Source: Senegalimassilia sp003474385
Lineage (GTDB): Bacteria; Actinomycetota; Coriobacteriia; Coriobacteriales; Eggerthellaceae
Direction: 5' to 3'
Assembly: GCF_003474385.1 (NCBI RefSeq)
Contig: NZ_QUCY01000001.1
Location: 124,001-188,000 of the forward strand
DNA: 64,000 nucleotides
Position 1 is the stretch's first letter. Every line of letters begins with the position of its first letter. A model generated the notes under the pieces. That model saw nothing but the letters and a program-made list of their open reading frames with translations, made no database searches and had not been told where the DNA came from. Of the stretch, positions 1 through 7,534 are shown one piece after another. The position numbers and the translations under genes are program-made.

Positions 1-1
1 T

Positions 2-571
2 CGCGACCTGCCTAAACTGGTGCGCTCCATGGCGGTTGGCCACGGGGTCACGTTTTCGGAAGGTGCCGCCATCGCTCTTGTGAACCTGGTGGGCGAGGAT
101 ACCGTTCATCTTGATGCCGAAATCAAGAAGGTTGCCCTTGCTCATTCCGGCACCGCGGCGGTCGGGGAGCAAGAGGTGCGATCGCTTGTCAGCCGTACTG
201 CTGAGGTCAAGCCCTGGGAGTTCACAAACGCGTTCGCGGCACGCGACACGGCGAAGTGCCTGCTCGACCTGCAGCGCATGAAGTCGGTATCGCCCCATGC
301 GCTGCTCCCCATGTGCGTCACGCGCATCCGCGAGCTCATGTGCGCGCAAAGCCTTGCCGCCCGCGGGCAGGGGCGAGGGATAGCCGCCGCGCTCAAGCAG
401 CCCGACTGGCGTGTGAAAAACCATGCGGCATGGGCGCGGAAGTACACTCCGCAGGAGTTGCGGCAAGCGCTTATCACCGCTCGCGATACCGAGCAAGCTA
501 TGAAAAGCGGCGCCGACCCTGATGCGGCATTCCGCGAGTGGGTGGTGAACGTCACCGCGAAGCGGGGGTAG
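2..571 (+). CDS. holA: DNA polymerase III subunit delta (C-terminal part)
   Basis: The reading frame is open from base 2 and runs off the left edge, so only about 189 C-terminal residues are present. HolA is the clamp-loader delta subunit that opens the beta sliding clamp during replication. The visible part has the helical C-terminal domain pattern of the family, with an LVNLVGED stretch and a long run of amphipathic helices ending in EWVVNVTAKRG. No catalytic motif is expected in this part. The neighbouring rpsT and lepA support the call, because holA-rpsT-lepA is a common order in Gram-positive bacteria. The family assignment rests on a partial, weakly conserved region, so a more distant delta-like protein cannot be excluded. 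Confidence 0.8.
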   Translation, partial: RDLPKLVRSMAVGHGVTFSEGAAIALVNLVGEDTVHLDAEIKKVALAHSGTAAVGEQEVRSLVSRTAEVKPWEFTNAFAARDTAKCLLDLQRMKSVSPHALLPMCVTRIRELMCAQSLAARGQGRGIAAALKQPDWRVKNHAAWARKYTPQELRQALITARDTEQAMKSGADPDAAFREWVVNVTAKRG

Positions 572-730
572 CGGTGCGATTCGAGCCCGTTTTGCGACAT
601 CGGTTCGTGTTCGAGTGCTTGGTTGGTCGGGTGGGATGTGCGCGTCCGATTCGGCCCCAGCTCGCCCGATCATCGCGTTGGATGCGCGTTTGTGTAAAAG
701 GCATCAACGTAGGTCGGCGCCTGTTTCATA

Positions 731-767
731 TAAAAAAGAACGGCTCCGGGAATCCGGAGCCGTTCTT
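731..767 (-). terminator. Intrinsic terminator of rpsT
   Basis: On the minus strand a hairpin with arms AGAACGGCTCCGG and CCGGAGCCGTTCT and a 4-nt loop is followed by a run of six T (plus-strand A-run 732-737). It lies 22 bases after the rpsT stop. It would also stop some plus-strand transcription coming from holA, but there is no T-run on that side. Confidence 0.85.
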
Positions 768-788
768 GGTTCACTAGCAGGTGAGATG

Positions 789-1295
789 CTATTCAGCAGC
801 CTCTTCGCCGTCGGCCGCCTCAGCCTCGGCAGCGGCGGCCTCAGCGGCCTCCTTTGCCTTGCGCTCGGCGGCAGCGGCCTCGAGCTTCTGCTGCTCGGCA
901 ACGCGCTTGGCCTTCTCCTCGGCGGCAGCCTTGTAAGCGGCAGCCTTCTCAGCCTTGCGAGCGGCCTTCTTGGAGCCGGTAGCCTCCTGCTTCTTGGCCT
1001 CGGGCTTCACGTAAGCAGCGCGCACCTCATCGGTGACGATGGTGTTGACGAGCGCCATCACGCCGGACTTGCGGTTTGCGGCCTGATTCTTGTGGATAAC
1101 GCCCTTGGAGACGGCCTTGTCGAGCAGACGGCAAGCGTACAGGCCCTTGGCGTAAGCAGCGGTTGCGTCGCCGGCGGCAACGGCCTCGCGTGCAGCGCGG
1201 ATGGCGGTCTTCAGCTCGGATTTGATGGCGCGGTTGCGCTGGCGGGACTTCTCGTTGGTGATGTTGCGCTTCTTCTGGCTCTTGATGTTTGCCAT
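789..1295 (-). CDS. rpsT: 30S ribosomal protein S20 with long Ala/Lys/Glu tail
   Basis: S20 binds 16S rRNA early in small-subunit assembly. Residues 1-86 (from MANIKSQKKR through NRKSGVMALVNT) match the family closely. The ATG at 1295 is preceded by AAGGAG about 8 bases upstream, so longer upstream frames are rejected. The protein is 168 residues, whereas S20 is usually about 85-90. The extra residues, 87-168, are almost entirely Ala, Lys, Glu and Arg, are predicted to be helical or disordered, and end in a strongly acidic stretch (EAEAADGEEAAE). The gene is monocistronic, divergent from the next gene, and followed by a strong terminator. Confidence 0.95.
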   Translation of the reverse strand: MANIKSQKKRNITNEKSRQRNRAIKSELKTAIRAAREAVAAGDATAAYAKGLYACRLLDKAVSKGVIHKNQAANRKSGVMALVNTIVTDEVRAAYVKPEAKKQEATGSKKAARKAEKAAAYKAAAEEKAKRVAEQQKLEAAAAERKAKEAAEAAAAEAEAADGEEAAE

Positions 1296-1667
1296 TGTGA
1301 AACTCCTTCGCTCTAACGTGATTTGCCGGTTTCGGCATGCTATGCGCATTCGGCGCAGCTGCGAAGGGGTAGGTGAGATGCACAGGTGACGGATTGGCAT
1401 ATGGCTTCGAGTGCAAAACGCAAAAGCATTCATATGCGGGAATGGACAGGATTTCCCATTCAGCTAGCCAATCGGCCACCCGGCACCACGATGATCCTTC
1501 ATGCAGCCTTGTCTGCGGATGCCCTGCGAATATTGCAGGAGCGCGCATATGCCGGATACGCAATGAGTTAGAATAGCCGATATCGCACGGTTTTGCACCT
1601 GTTTATTTGCAGTTGTGCAGAACAATGCACAACTTTATCCGGGATTTCCTCTTGAAGGGGGTTCAAC
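1296..1667. other. Divergent intergenic region (rpsT / lipoprotein)
   Basis: This 372-base stretch separates rpsT (minus) from the lipoprotein gene (plus). It must hold the rpsT promoter and probably that of the lipoprotein. I see no convincing gene: the short frames crossing it lack ribosome binding sites and family-like sequence. A TAGAAT at 1569-1574 could be a -10 element for the plus strand. The one clear structure is the palindrome at 1611-1634, listed separately. Confidence 0.5.
1611..1634. promoter_or_regulatory. Perfect 9-bp inverted repeat, operator candidate
   Basis: The arms AGTTGTGCA and TGCACAACT flank a 6-base centre (GAACAA), giving a 24-bp perfect palindrome 34 bases before the ATG of the CxxCH lipoprotein. 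There is no T-run after it, so a regulator-binding site is more likely than a terminator. The cognate regulator cannot be named. Confidence 0.5.
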
Positions 1668-2096
1668 ATGGGTGTTCGAAAGGTTGCCGTTTCGGCGGGT
1701 ATGGCCTTTGCGCTCGCAGCGGCGTTCGGGCTTGCCGGCTGCGGCTCGGGTCAGCATGAGGTCATCGCCCAGGGGCAGGACTGCTCCAGCTGCCATTCGG
1801 GCGGCAAGCAGGTCTTTGATGACGCCGCTCCTGCGTCTGCCGTTCAGTCAAACGGAACCGTTTCGGTGAAAACCTCCGCCGAGCAGGTTTTGGTCTGCAA
1901 GCCCATCTTCGTATCAGAAGACGGCTCCAAGTTCGTTCCCGAGCAGGTTTCCTCGGTGAAAACGGAAGACGGCTCGGCTCAGGTGCAGCTCTCCGAAGGC
2001 ACCTGGGCGTTTTGCGCGCAGGTGCAGGGCTCCGTGAAGGCCCAGCTGGTCACGGTGTCATCAGAGAGCACCGCGGCCGCTGACGTGGAATTGTAG
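1668..2096 (+). CDS. Lipoprotein with a single CxxCH motif
   Basis: The 142-residue product has a short basic N-terminus, a hydrophobic stretch and a lipobox LAGC with the acylated Cys at 25, so it is an exported lipoprotein. Just after the anchor is CSSCH (C39, C42, H43), the covalent haem-c attachment signature. No second CxxCH is present. The remaining 95 residues are Val/Ser/Glu-rich and look like a small beta-fold, with two further Cys (about 77 and 115) that could form a disulfide. It could be a mini c-type cytochrome or a thioredoxin-like or metal-binding lipoprotein; no distal Met/His haem ligand can be assigned with confidence. The ATG has AGGGGG 8 bases upstream. It is a single gene with its own palindrome upstream. 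Confidence 0.7.
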   Translation: MGVRKVAVSAGMAFALAAAFGLAGCGSGQHEVIAQGQDCSSCHSGGKQVFDDAAPASAVQSNGTVSVKTSAEQVLVCKPIFVSEDGSKFVPEQVSSVKTEDGSAQVQLSEGTWAFCAQVQGSVKAQLVTVSSESTAAADVEL

Positions 2097-2258
2097 TGCT
2101 ATGGCGGTGGGGAATGGCCGCCAGCTGGTAGAATCCGTTTCTATGCAAACATCATGGTCGCATGCTGAAAGGCATCGTTCGCAGCGTGGGAGCTCCTGCT
2201 GCGGGGCATCGGCATGTAACCGTCGCAATAATAAGGCGTTAAGAAAGCAAGAGGGCAC

Positions 2259-4061
2259 ATGACCGACCCATCGCATATCCGAAACTTCAGCATCATCGCC
2301 CATATCGACCATGGCAAGTCCACGCTCTCCGACCGCGTTTTGGAGATGACCGGCACCGTGGCGCATCGTGACATGCAGGCTCAGCTGCTTGACAGCATGG
2401 ACATCGAGCGCGAACGCGGCATCACCATCAAAAGCCAGGCCGTTCGCGTCAACTATACCGCTGATGATGGCGAGACGTACCAGTTCAACCTTATCGACAC
2501 CCCTGGTCATGTCGACTTCACTTATGAGGTCAGCCGCAGCTTGGCTGCATGCGAAGGCGCCGTGCTCGTGGTCGATGCCACCCAGGGCGTCGAGGCGCAA
2601 ACGGTGGCGAACGCCATGATGGCCATGAACGCCAACCTTGAGATCATCCCGCTCATCAACAAGATCGATCTTCCCAGCGCCGAGCCCGAACGCGTCAAGG
2701 CCGAGATCGAGGACGGCCTTGCCATCCCGGCCGACGACGCGGTGCTGGCAAGCGGTAAAACCGGCGTGGGCGTCCATGACCTGCTTGAGGCCGTGGTCTA
2801 CAACATCCCCGCGCCGCAGGGCGACGCGGATGCGCCTTTGCGCGCGCTCATCTTCGACAGCTACTTCGATCCGTATCGCGGCGTTGTGGCGCTCGTGCGT
2901 GTGGTGGACGGCTCCATGCGCAAGGGCCAGAAACTCAAGCTCATGGCCAGCGGCAAGATCATCTTGGCCGAAGAGGTGGGCGCGCGTCATCCTGCCGAGG
3001 AGCCGCTGCCCCAGCTTGGCGTGGGCGAGGTAGGGTATCTGGTCACCGGCCTTAAGGACCTTTCCCAGGTGAAGGTGGGCGATACGCTCACGTTGGCCGA
3101 AGGCGGCGTCGACGAGCCCCTTCCGGGTTACCGCGAGGCCAAGCCCATGGTCTATACTGGTTTGTTCCCCATCGATTCCGATCAATACGAGCCGCTCAAA
3201 GAGGCGCTTGAGAAGCTCTCGCTCAACGATCCGGCGCTTATCTGGGAGCCGGAGAAATCCCATGCGCTCGGCTTCGGCTTCCGCGTGGGCTTTCTGGGCC
3301 TGCTTCATATGGAAGTGGTCAAGGAGCGCCTGGAGCGCGAGTTCAACCTGGACCTGCTTGCCACCGCGCCTTCCGTGGAGTATCACGTGTTCCGCCAGGG
3401 CGGCGAGATGATCAGCCTGCACTCCCCGCAGGAGATGCCCGACCCCGGTGAGATCGAGCGCATCGAGGAGCCCTACCTGAAGGCGAAGATCCTCATCCCG
3501 CCCGATTACGTCGGCGCGGTCATGGACCTTACCGTAGCTCGTCGCGGCACGTTCGTCACCATGAACTACCTGTCGCAGCATACGGTGGAGATGCTGTGGG
3601 AGATCCCGCTGTCCGAGCTCATCATGGACTACTTCGACAAGCTCAAGTCCAACACCAAAGGCTACGCCAGCCTTGATTACGATTTCGACGGGTACAAGCC
3701 GTCGAACCTGGTCAAGCTCGATATCCTGCTTTCCGGAAAGCCCATCGACGCGCTCAGCTTCATCGTACACCGCGATAAGGCCTACGATCGCGGCCGCGTG
3801 CTCACCGAAAAGCTCAAGGAGATCATCCCCCGCCAGATGTTCGAGGTTCCCATCCAGGCCGCCATCGGCGGGCGCGTGCTTGCGCGCGAGACGGTGAAGG
3901 CCAAGCGCAAGGACGTGCTTGCGAAGTGCTATGGCGGCGATATCAGCCGCAAGCGCAAGCTGCTCGAGAAGCAGAAGCAGGGCAAGAAGCGCATGAAGGC
4001 CATCGGCAACGTTGAGGTGCCGCAGGAGGCGTTCATGGCTATTTTGAAGGTCGACGATTAG
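2259..4061 (+). CDS. lepA: Elongation factor 4 (LepA GTPase)
   Basis: This 600-residue translational GTPase acts on stalled or mistranslocated ribosomes. The GTPase domain shows AHIDHGKST (G1), DTPGHVDF (G3) and NKIDL (G4). Domains II, III and V follow, and the family-specific C-terminal domain ends in Lys/Arg-rich helices (SRKRKLLEKQKQGKKRMK). Length matches the family. The ATG has GAGGG 5 bases upstream. Seven bases after its stop begins a small membrane-protein gene, then dus and hemW, suggesting one operon. The lepA-hemW-hrcA-dnaJ order is widely conserved in Gram-positive bacteria. Confidence 0.98.
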   Translation: MTDPSHIRNFSIIAHIDHGKSTLSDRVLEMTGTVAHRDMQAQLLDSMDIERERGITIKSQAVRVNYTADDGETYQFNLIDTPGHVDFTYEVSRSLAACEGAVLVVDATQGVEAQTVANAMMAMNANLEIIPLINKIDLPSAEPERVKAEIEDGLAIPADDAVLASGKTGVGVHDLLEAVVYNIPAPQGDADAPLRALIFDSYFDPYRGVVALVRVVDGSMRKGQKLKLMASGKIILAEEVGARHPAEEPLPQLGVGEVGYLVTGLKDLSQVKVGDTLTLAEGGVDEPLPGYREAKPMVYTGLFPIDSDQYEPLKEALEKLSLNDPALIWEPEKSHALGFGFRVGFLGLLHMEVVKERLEREFNLDLLATAPSVEYHVFRQGGEMISLHSPQEMPDPGEIERIEEPYLKAKILIPPDYVGAVMDLTVARRGTFVTMNYLSQHTVEMLWEIPLSELIMDYFDKLKSNTKGYASLDYDFDGYKPSNLVKLDILLSGKPIDALSFIVHRDKAYDRGRVLTEKLKEIIPRQMFEVPIQAAIGGRVLARETVKAKRKDVLAKCYGGDISRKRKLLEKQKQGKKRMKAIGNVEVPQEAFMAILKVDD

Positions 4062-4076
4062 GGGCTGTTGCGGAAT

Positions 4077-4271
4077 ATGGGCGTAAAGCGCGACGAATAC
4101 AACTGGTTGGACGATGCGTTCGACGATAAGAAGGCTCGCGAAGAGCTTGAGCGGGCGCAGCGCGGCGGTACGAAGGCTGCTGGTTTGGGCTGCATCGTGG
4201 TGGTGATTGCCCTTATCGCGCTGCTCGGTTTCACGCTTGTCTCCGGCGTGAGCATCCTGTCCGCGATGTAG
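4077..4271 (+). CDS. Small single-pass membrane protein
   Basis: The 64-residue product starts at ATG 4077; a TTG nine bases earlier is in frame but less likely. It has a charged N-terminal half (KRDEYNWLDDAFDDKKAREELERAQRGG) and one C-terminal transmembrane segment (about 40-62, LGCIVVVIALIALLGFTLV). No family recognised. It is squeezed between lepA and dus with gaps of 15 and 9 bases, so it is almost certainly co-transcribed and translated. Codon use resembles its neighbours. The role is unknown. Confidence 0.7.
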   Translation: MGVKRDEYNWLDDAFDDKKAREELERAQRGGTKAAGLGCIVVVIALIALLGFTLVSGVSILSAM

Positions 4272-4280
4272 GGGGCTCGC

Positions 4281-5252
4281 ATGCACGATTTCTTCCGTCG
4301 CCATCGTCTGCTGCTTGCGCCCATGGCGGGCGTTTCGGATATGGCGTTCCGCACACTGTGCCGCGAACAAGGCGCCGATCTCACATACACCGAGATGGTT
4401 TCCGCCAAGGGCCTGTCCTACGCCAACGAGAAAACGCGTCATCTGCTCGACCTGGCGCAAGGCGAGGACATGGTCGCGGTTCAGCTGTTCGGCCACGAGC
4501 CCGACACCATGGCTTCTCAGGCCGCTTGGATCGAGCAGGTCATGGGCGAGAACCTCGCCTACATCGATATCAACATGGGATGCCCTGCGCGCAAGATCGT
4601 CACGAAAGGCGACGGCAGCGCGCTTATGCGCGATCCGGACCTGGCAGCCTCCATCGTGGCGGCGGTAAGCCGCGCGGTGGAGCATCCCGTTACCGTGAAG
4701 TTCCGCCGCGGTTGGGCCATGGGCTGCGAAACGGCGCCCGAATTCGCGGTTCGCATGCAAGATGCCGGAGCCGCCGCAGTTGCGGTGCATGGTCGATACG
4801 CCGAGCAGCTGTATCGCGGATGCGCTGATTGGGGCGTCGTTGCGCGCGTCAAGCAGGCGGTGGACGTGCCCGTGGTCGGCAACGGCGACGTGAAATGCGG
4901 CGCCGATGCTGTGGCCATCACGCGCGAAACCGGCTGCGATGCCGTTATGATCGCGCGTGCCGCTGAAGGCAATCCGTGGATATTCTCCCAGGCCGCTGCG
5001 GCGCTTGCAGGCTCGCCGGAGCCTTGCGCGCCCACCGTAGAGCAGCGTATCGCCATGGCAAGGCGCCATGCACGGCTGCTCGCGCAGCGCGAAGGGCGCA
5101 ATATCGTGCGCATGCGCAAGCACGCCATGTGGTATATGACGGGCCTTCCCGGCGCCGCCGCGGCGCGTGGGAAGATCAACGCCTGCGTGGGCGTCGATGA
5201 TTTCGACGCCGTGTTCGACGAGCTGCTTGAGATTGCGGGAAGCCATGCATGA
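4281..5252 (+). CDS. dus: tRNA-dihydrouridine synthase (DusB/Nifr3 type)
   Basis: This FMN-dependent enzyme reduces specific uridines in the tRNA D-loop. The 323-residue TIM-barrel shows LLAPMAGVSD near the N-terminus, INMGCPARK with the catalytic Cys at 101, and VVGNGDV plus MIARAAEGNPWIF in the FMN phosphate-binding half. The C-terminal helical domain follows. GGGGGC lies just upstream of the ATG. The stop overlaps the hemW start by eight bases, indicating translational coupling. The exact target uridine cannot be read from sequence. Confidence 0.95.
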   Translation: MHDFFRRHRLLLAPMAGVSDMAFRTLCREQGADLTYTEMVSAKGLSYANEKTRHLLDLAQGEDMVAVQLFGHEPDTMASQAAWIEQVMGENLAYIDINMGCPARKIVTKGDGSALMRDPDLAASIVAAVSRAVEHPVTVKFRRGWAMGCETAPEFAVRMQDAGAAAVAVHGRYAEQLYRGCADWGVVARVKQAVDVPVVGNGDVKCGADAVAITRETGCDAVMIARAAEGNPWIFSQAAAALAGSPEPCAPTVEQRIAMARRHARLLAQREGRNIVRMRKHAMWYMTGLPGAAAARGKINACVGVDDFDAVFDELLEIAGSHA

Positions 5253-6351
5253 TCCCTATCGCGCGCTGTACCTGCATCTGCCGTTTTGCGTGAAGCGTTG
5301 CAGCTATTGCGACTTCGCCACCGCCGCCGTGCCCGCCGAAAGCCCGCAAATCGACGAATACGTGGAAGATCTATGTCTGCAGATCCGCCGCAAGTCCAAA
5401 GAAGGGGAGCTCGGCGGCATCTCGACGGTGTATCTCGGCGGCGGCACCCCATCCCATGTGGGCATGCCGCGGCTGTCCATGTTGCTTTACACCCTGGGGC
5501 TTTCCATGCGCTTGGAGCCCGATGTGGAATGCACCATGGAGGCGAATCCCGAAAGCCTGACCTCTTCCATGGTGCGCGACATCTGGGCGCTTGGCGTGAA
5601 CAGGCTCTCTATCGGCGTGCAAAGCTTCGATGACCACGTGCTCGGCATCTTGGGGCGCGCCCATGATGCGCAAGGAGCGAAGCGGGCCATCGCATGTGCG
5701 CGGGAACGGTTCGAGAACGTCAGCGTCGACCTGATGTGCGGCATTCCCGGTCAAAGCACTGAGTCGTTCGAGGATAGCGTTAAGACCGCCATCGATTGCG
5801 GGGTTTCCCACGTCAGCGTGTACCCACTCACCATCGAGCCGCATACGCCCTTCGATGCCATGGTCTTGTCCGGCCAGCTTGCAGAGCCCGACGACGATGT
5901 CGAGGCGGAGCATATGCAGGCGGCGGAGCGCATCCTCTCCCAGGCTGGATACGAGCGCTACGAAGTGGCAAGCTATGCGAAGCCCGGGTTCGAGTGTCGT
6001 CACAACATCGCCTACTGGACCGGCGTTCCTTATCTGGGTCTGGGGCGCAGCGCGGCCAGCATGACGCAGAACGCCGAGCGGCGCATGCGCATCCAAGATG
6101 GTCAGGTCACCGATGACCTCGACGCTGGGGAAATGGCTGCCGAGGACATGATGCTGGGCATGCGCATGTCGCGCGGCATCTCCGATGATCTGGTGCAGCG
6201 GGCTGCACAGCTGCTGCCGAAAACCTCTGAGACGCTCGACGCGCTCGCCGAGCAGGGGCTGTGCGAGCACGTTGACGGGCGTTGGAGGCCGACCGAGCGT
6301 GGGTGGTTGTGCGGTAATCAGCTGTACGGCGCTCTGTTCGATCTAGCGTAA
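5245..6351 (+). CDS. hemW: Radical SAM haem chaperone HemW
   Basis: The 368-residue protein has the radical SAM cluster motif CxxxCxxC (CVKRCSYC, C15, C19, C22), then YLGGGTPS and the SIGVQSF region typical of HemW/HemN-like proteins. HemW binds haem and delivers it to respiratory enzymes; it lacks coproporphyrinogen oxidase activity. The YCDF after the cluster (rather than the HemN CxxxCxxCxC pattern) fits HemW. The ATG at 5245 lies inside the end of dus; a longer frame from 5167 is rejected because the family starts near the cluster. hrcA and dnaJ follow. Confidence 0.93.
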   Translation: MHDPYRALYLHLPFCVKRCSYCDFATAAVPAESPQIDEYVEDLCLQIRRKSKEGELGGISTVYLGGGTPSHVGMPRLSMLLYTLGLSMRLEPDVECTMEANPESLTSSMVRDIWALGVNRLSIGVQSFDDHVLGILGRAHDAQGAKRAIACARERFENVSVDLMCGIPGQSTESFEDSVKTAIDCGVSHVSVYPLTIEPHTPFDAMVLSGQLAEPDDDVEAEHMQAAERILSQAGYERYEVASYAKPGFECRHNIAYWTGVPYLGLGRSAASMTQNAERRMRIQDGQVTDDLDAGEMAAEDMMLGMRMSRGISDDLVQRAAQLLPKTSETLDALAEQGLCEHVDGRWRPTERGWLCGNQLYGALFDLA

Positions 6352-6385
6352 GGGGGTGTCTGTTTCTTACGATTCGGTGCAATAT

Positions 6386-6412
6386 TTAGCACTCCCACCA
6401 TCTCGCTGCTAA
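6386..6412. promoter_or_regulatory. CIRCE-like element upstream of hrcA
   Basis: The left arm TTAGCACTC is identical to the CIRCE consensus. After exactly nine bases the right arm reads CGCTGCTAA, matching the consensus GAGTGCTAA at six of nine positions. The extra symmetry outside (AATATTTAG on both sides) extends the dyad. It sits 56 bases before the hrcA start, so HrcA autoregulation is likely. A TATACC at 6434-6439 could be the -10 element. Confidence 0.75.
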
Positions 6413-6467
6413 TATTTAGTGTTACGAATTGGTTATACCGTAGTGGGTGAAAGGATGGTGGGGAAAC

Positions 6468-7484
6468 GTGCTTTCGGATAGGCGTCAAAAAGTGCTTGCA
6501 GCGCTCATCGAGGAATACGTCGCGCGCGCTCTGCCGGTAGGTTCGCGCACGCTTACCGAACGTTATCAGCTCGGCGTAAGCCCTGCGACCGTGCGCAACG
6601 AGCTTTCGGTTCTCGAGGACGGGGGCTATATCGCCCAGCCGCATACCTCTGCAGGCAGGATCCCCACCGATCAAGGCTACCGCGCCTTCGTCGACGATCT
6701 GCTTTCCCAGGAAGGCGGCGAACAAGAGGACGAACGTTGCCAGGAAGCGGCCGACAAGCTCAGGAAAAGCGCTTCGGAGCTTGATGACCTGGTCGAGCAG
6801 ACCTCCGAAGCCCTGACGCGCCTTACCGACTGCCTGTCCATCGTGCTCGCTCCGTCGGTGCTCGATCTGCACATCAAGCAGCTTTCGCTTATCTCCCTAA
6901 CGCCCACCAACGCGCTTGTCGTGGTGGTCACCGAAGACGGCCAGGTGTTTAACCGCCATATGGATTTCGCCGAAGAGGTGTCCAGCGACGAGCTGGCGCG
7001 CGTGCAGCATCTGCTCAACGAGGTGTTCGGCGGCAACACGCTGCACGATATCGAGCACGGATTGGGCAGGGGCATGTCGGAGGCGTTCGCCGACCCGCTC
7101 GTGCGCATGGCGCTCGACGAGGTGCTCTCATGCCTGCGGGAAGGCGAGGGGTCTCGTGCCCACAGCCTTGGGTTCAGCTCGCTTTTGTCGCAGCCCGAGT
7201 TCAGCCAATCGGAAGCGGTGCTTCCCGTCATGCAGGTGCTCGAGGACGACACGGTGTTGCTGCACATCCTTGACGACACAGCATGTCAAACCGATGGCAG
7301 GCCCACGGTGCGCATCGGCTCGGAGAATCAAGCCTCCCAGCTGTCCGGCGTTTCGGTTGTGGCCAGCCGCTACGGCCGCGGCGATTCCGCCGGCGTGGTG
7401 GCGGTCATCGGCCCTACGCGCATGGACTATTCGAAGGTATTACGCGCGGTCCGCATCGCGGGCACCGCGCTCGGTGATTTGTAG
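6468..7484 (+). CDS. hrcA: Heat-inducible transcription repressor HrcA
   Basis: HrcA represses chaperone operons by binding CIRCE. The 338-residue product begins at GTG 6468 (MLSDRRQKVLAALIEEY), with GGGG just upstream; a longer frame from GTG 6447 adds seven residues that the family lacks. The winged-helix domain includes SPATVRNELSVLEDGGYI and the signature PHTSAGRIPTDQGYR, followed by a GAF-like domain. A CIRCE-like site lies just upstream and dnaJ directly downstream; no grpE or dnaK is in the window, so they must sit elsewhere. Confidence 0.96.
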   Translation: MLSDRRQKVLAALIEEYVARALPVGSRTLTERYQLGVSPATVRNELSVLEDGGYIAQPHTSAGRIPTDQGYRAFVDDLLSQEGGEQEDERCQEAADKLRKSASELDDLVEQTSEALTRLTDCLSIVLAPSVLDLHIKQLSLISLTPTNALVVVVTEDGQVFNRHMDFAEEVSSDELARVQHLLNEVFGGNTLHDIEHGLGRGMSEAFADPLVRMALDEVLSCLREGEGSRAHSLGFSSLLSQPEFSQSEAVLPVMQVLEDDTVLLHILDDTACQTDGRPTVRIGSENQASQLSGVSVVASRYGRGDSAGVVAVIGPTRMDYSKVLRAVRIAGTALGDL

Positions 7485-7534
7485 GAACCCGGCAGGATAG
7501 CCCGCTGGGGAATGGAAAGGTGGATACGGCCAAC

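Noticed and set aside
1386..1571. A 61-residue plus-strand frame between rpsT and the lipoprotein
   Set aside because: It has no Shine-Dalgarno, no recognisable sequence, and lies in a divergent promoter region.
2061..5246. A 1061-residue open frame on the minus strand across lepA and dus
   Set aside because: It is antisense to well-recognised genes. Long antisense frames are expected in GC-rich coding DNA; the sequence has no family match and no ribosome binding site.
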